DNA of 64,000 nt, from contig CAVRVH010000005.1 of assembly GCA_963724665.1 (NCBI GenBank), positions 18,771-82,770 of the forward strand, given 5' to 3'. The position numbers were made by a program, and so were the translations under genes. The DNA comes from DASUPK01 sp963724665 (GTDB lineage: Bacteria > Actinomycetota > Thermoleophilia > Solirubrobacterales > 70-9). Each line of letters starts with the position of its first letter. Within the stretch, counting starts at the first letter, position 1. Positions 60,647 through 64,000 of this stretch are shown piece after piece. A model generated the notes under the pieces. The model was not told the origin of the DNA. It saw only the letters and a list, made by a program, of their open reading frames with translations, and did not search any database.

Positions 60647-60924
60647 GCACCACGACGCTCTACATCCTCAGCGTCGCGGAGGCGGTCGTGCTCGTCGTCG
60701 TGCTGGCGCTGGCGCTGATCGAGATCCGCCGGCGCCTGCTCGACATCGCCAAGGGACTCGCGACGCTCGGCGGCGCGCTGACCACGGTGGAGGAGGAGCA
60801 TCTGAAGCCGCTGCGCCCGGCCGTGGAGGCGATCAACGCACAGTTCGACGGGATCATCGCGCTGATGCCGGGGGTCGCCAAGAAGGCCGCGATCGTCGCC
60901 AAGCACACGGAGAACGGCAAGTGA
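60643..60924 (+). CDS. Small single-helix membrane protein 3 of 5
   Basis: A 93-residue protein overlapping the previous gene by 4 bases (ATGA). One membrane helix at residues 5-27 (LYILSVAEAVVLVVVLALA), then a soluble helical part (IEIRRRLLDIAKGLATLGGA, HLKPLRPAVEAINAQFDGI). Unknown function. Confidence 0.75.
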   Translation: MSTTTLYILSVAEAVVLVVVLALALIEIRRRLLDIAKGLATLGGALTTVEEEHLKPLRPAVEAINAQFDGIIALMPGVAKKAAIVAKHTENGK

Positions 60925-61178
60925 CGCTCGTCTGGATCGGGGACGTCGTGCTGATCGTCGTCCTGGTCCCGGTCGTCGTCTATTTGCTGCGCGGGGTACT
61001 GAGCGCGGCCAAGGCCGTGACACCCACGGTCGACGCCCTGGTCCCGGTCGCCGAAGCGGCCTCGGCGGACCTCGACGCGGTGGAGCTGCTCGACACCACC
61101 CAGAAGCAGGTCGGCGCGGTGGTCGGAGTGGTCGCCGATTACGGCGGATCCCTCGACAAGATCCTCGAGGACGCCTGA
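60921..61178 (+). CDS. Small single-helix membrane protein 4 of 5
   Basis: An 85-residue protein with a GTG start overlapping the previous gene by 4 bases (GTGA). One membrane helix at about residues 4-24 (VWIGDVVLIVVLVPVVVYLL), then a short helix and an Asp-rich segment (AEAASADLDAVELLDTT). Unknown function. Confidence 0.75.
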   Translation: MTLVWIGDVVLIVVLVPVVVYLLRGVLSAAKAVTPTVDALVPVAEAASADLDAVELLDTTQKQVGAVVGVVADYGGSLDKILEDA

Positions 61179-61783
61179 TGGAGCCGGCCGTCGCCGTTCT
61201 GCTCGTCGGCGTCGTCCTCGTGATCCTCGCGCTGGTCTTCTACCTCGTCTCGGTGATTCTGGAGCTGCGGAAGATCACAGCGGGCCTCGACGTCGTGATC
61301 GGCGCGGTCGGCGGGATCGTCAGCAAGAGCGAGCCCGTCAACGGCGTGGTCGTTGCGATCAACAAGGACCTCTCGGCGGGGACCGACCTGCTCGAGGGCC
61401 TGCTCGACAAGAAGGCTGGCCAGGACGACGCCGCCGGGCTGATCGAATCGGTCTATCCGGGATCGGGCGCCTCGGTGCTGGAGCGCCAGGGGCGGAGCGG
61501 CGAGGTCAAGAACATCGACGAGGTCTACACCCGCGGGGCGGTTCAGCTCGTCCGCCTCGGCGGCGAGAGCCCGATCGGAGCGGGCGCGATGTCGGGCCCC
61601 GCGATCCGGGACGCCGAGTACTCGAGCGCCGCCGCCCGCAACCTCTACCACAACCCCTCCGGGCCTACCAGGGACGAGCCCGAGGGACCCAGGTACACGC
61701 CGCGCTCGCCGACGATCGGCACCGACGCCCGGGAGGTCTTCTCGGGGGAGGACGGCGAGGACGGCTCGGAGGAGCCCGGCTGA
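61178..61783 (+). CDS. Membrane protein 5 of 5, with long soluble tail
   Basis: A 201-residue protein; ATG shares one base with the previous stop. One membrane helix (residues 5-28, VAVLLVGVVLVILALVFYLV) and a helical region like the others (ELRKITAGLDVVIGAVGGIV). The C-terminal half is soluble, with NIDEVYTRGAVQLVRLGG and a disordered, acidic end. It closes the set, 54 bases before coxM. Confidence 0.75.
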   Translation: MEPAVAVLLVGVVLVILALVFYLVSVILELRKITAGLDVVIGAVGGIVSKSEPVNGVVVAINKDLSAGTDLLEGLLDKKAGQDDAAGLIESVYPGSGASVLERQGRSGEVKNIDEVYTRGAVQLVRLGGESPIGAGAMSGPAIRDAEYSSAAARNLYHNPSGPTRDEPEGPRYTPRSPTIGTDAREVFSGEDGEDGSEEPG

Positions 61784-61836
61784 AATCTCCAGAAACGGAT
61801 TTGGCAGGAGTCGAGGAACGGAGGAGGTGAAGCGAG

Positions 61837-62712
61837 TTGCAGACCCCAGGACCGATTGAGTACGAGCGGGCCACGAGCGTGAAGAACGCGATCGATCTGC
61901 TGGAGAAGTACGGCCCCGAGACCCGCATTCTCGCGGGCGGCCACAGCCTGCTGCCGATGATGAAGCTGCGCCTCGCGAACCCCGAGCGCCTGATCGACAT
62001 CAACGAGATCGAGGATCTCTCCTACATCAGGGAGCAGGACGGCGAGATCCGGATCGGGGCGATGACCCGCCACCGCGAGCTGCTCGAGTCCGAGCTGCTG
62101 GCCCAGCGCTACCCGCTCTTCGCCGATGCCGAGAATGTGATCGCCGATCCCGTGGTCCGCAACCGCGGCACGATCGGCGGCTCCCTCGCCCAGGCCGACG
62201 CCGCCGAGGACCTCTCGGCCGTCTGCTCGGCGCTGAAGGCGACCGTTGTGATCGCCGGCAAGGACGGCGAGCGGACGGTCGGCATGGACGAGTTCCACAT
62301 CGGCCCGTACATGACGGCCATCCAGGACGCCGAGATCCTGACCGAGGTGCGGATCCCGGTGAAGCCCGGGGCCGGCAGCGCCCACGTGAAGGTGGAGCGC
62401 CGCGCGGGGGACTGGGCGATCGTCGCGGTCTCGGCAGCGATCTGGGTCGACGGGGGAACGATCTCCGACGCCGGGGTGGCGCTCAGCGCGGCCGGCCCGA
62501 CCACGGTCCACGCGACCCGCTCCGAGGATGCCCTTAGGGGCGGGCAGCCCTCGGAGGAGCTCTTCGCCGAGGCCGGCCGGCTCGCCTCGGAGGACTGCAA
62601 CCCGAGCGCCGACGGCCGCGGTCCGGTCGACTACAAGCGCCACCTCGCGGGCGAGCTCACGAAGCGGGCGCTGCGGCGCGCCGCCGAACGCGCACTGAAC
62701 CAGGAGGCCTGA
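61837..62712 (+). CDS. coxM: CO dehydrogenase medium (FAD) subunit
   Basis: A 291-residue flavoprotein with a TTG start (GAGGAGG nine bases upstream). FAD-binding elements AGGHSLLPMMKLRLANP and NRGTIGGSLAQADAAEDL are as in CoxM. It passes electrons from CoxS to the quinone acceptor. The order M-S-L is that of form I aerobic CO dehydrogenase. It overlaps coxS by one base. Confidence 0.92.
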   Translation: MQTPGPIEYERATSVKNAIDLLEKYGPETRILAGGHSLLPMMKLRLANPERLIDINEIEDLSYIREQDGEIRIGAMTRHRELLESELLAQRYPLFADAENVIADPVVRNRGTIGGSLAQADAAEDLSAVCSALKATVVIAGKDGERTVGMDEFHIGPYMTAIQDAEILTEVRIPVKPGAGSAHVKVERRAGDWAIVAVSAAIWVDGGTISDAGVALSAAGPTTVHATRSEDALRGGQPSEELFAEAGRLASEDCNPSADGRGPVDYKRHLAGELTKRALRRAAERALNQEA

Positions 62713-63184
62713 TGCAAGTCACCGTCAACGTCAACGGCAGGGACTACACGGAGGACATCGAGCCGGCCCTGCTGCTGGTCCACTTCCTGCGCGACACGCT
62801 CGGCCTCACAGGTACGCACTGGGGTTGTGACACCTCCAACTGCGGCGCCTGCGTCGTCCAGATGGACGGCCGGCCGGTCAAGTCATGCACGACCCTCGCC
62901 GCCAGCTGCGAGGGCCACGAGATCCGCACCATCGAGTCGATGGAGGTCGACGGCCGGCTCGATCCGGTCCAGCAGGGCTTCCACGAGGAGCACGGCCTCC
63001 AGTGCGGCTTCTGCACCCCGGGCATGATCATGACCACCCGGGCTCTGCTCGACGAGAACCCCGATCCCTCCGAGGAGGAGATCCGCACAGCGATTTCGGG
63101 AGCGATCTGCCGGTGCACCGGCTATTCCAACATCGTGAGGGCAGTCCGCTGGGCGGCCGAGCACGACGGCGCCGAAGCGAGGGG

Positions 63185-63188
<4 letters not shown>
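62712..63188 (+). CDS. coxS: CO dehydrogenase small [2Fe-2S] subunit
   Basis: A 158-residue iron-sulfur protein. The plant-type cluster motif is GCDTSNCGAC with a further Cys (PVKSC), and the second cluster is bound by CGFCTPG and CRCTGY. The domains are in the usual order. It links the molybdenum site in CoxL to FAD in CoxM. Its stop overlaps the coxL start by 4 bases (ATGA). Confidence 0.94.

Positions 63189-64000
<812 letters not shown>

Overview
The window is high-GC, densely packed DNA that looks like an actinomycete chromosome, most plausibly of the Thermoleophilia/Solirubrobacterales type. That placement is an inference: it rests on the fused FbiC and other F420 genes, an ethylmalonyl-CoA mutase and crotonyl-CoA reductase pair, a DivIVA-domain protein, frequent GTG/TTG starts and several small Sec-secreted repeat proteins. 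No rRNA or marker gene is present to prove it.

Region by region. 0-9 kb: the end of an acyl-CoA dehydrogenase, an SDR, an SCP2 protein, an AlkZ-like protein, a MaoC dehydratase, a GGDEF protein and a translationally coupled MeaA-type mutase. 9-15 kb: ClpS, secreted beta-roll proteins, a Ccr-like reductase operon, a coiled-coil protein with a possible nuclease-like domain, and YgfZ. 16-18 kb: a DtxR/MntR regulator overlapping an Nramp metal transporter, with a clear operator palindrome upstream. 18-26 kb: a GGDEF-EAL-GAF protein, a ThiY-like binding protein, an aquaporin and FbiC. 26-31 kb: alcohol dehydrogenase, cupin, and the F420 operon cofE-cofC-cofD-npdG on the minus strand. 31-42 kb: acyl-CoA and ketone-body type metabolism (SDR, thioesterase, HMG-CoA lyase, 3-hydroxybutyryl-CoA dehydrogenase, carboxyltransferase, acetoacetyl-CoA synthetase), a sulfatase, a desaturase and an M28 peptidase.

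42-54 kb is the accessory part: five tRNA genes (Leu-CAA, Leu-TAG, Trp, Gly, Pro), a free-standing HTH-LAGLIDADG protein against tRNA-Leu, a second sulfatase, and then two ~3.1 kb segments bounded by copies of the 3' half of tRNA-Pro. The first segment is full of frameshifted genes (ECF sigma factor, NAD-dependent epimerases, NmrA-like protein); the second holds two secreted calcium-binding-type repeat proteins. These look like remnants of tandem integrations.

54-64 kb: phosphoesterase, cation/proton antiporter, aquaporin, a sulfite-oxidase-like/flavin reductase pair, YceI, and then a carbon monoxide dehydrogenase operon. Between coxG and coxM-coxS-coxL lie five small overlapping genes, each with one N-terminal membrane helix, which I do not recognise; this is my best candidate for an undescribed system. 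A second candidate is a ~100 bp structured repeat present three times, always exactly between two convergent genes.
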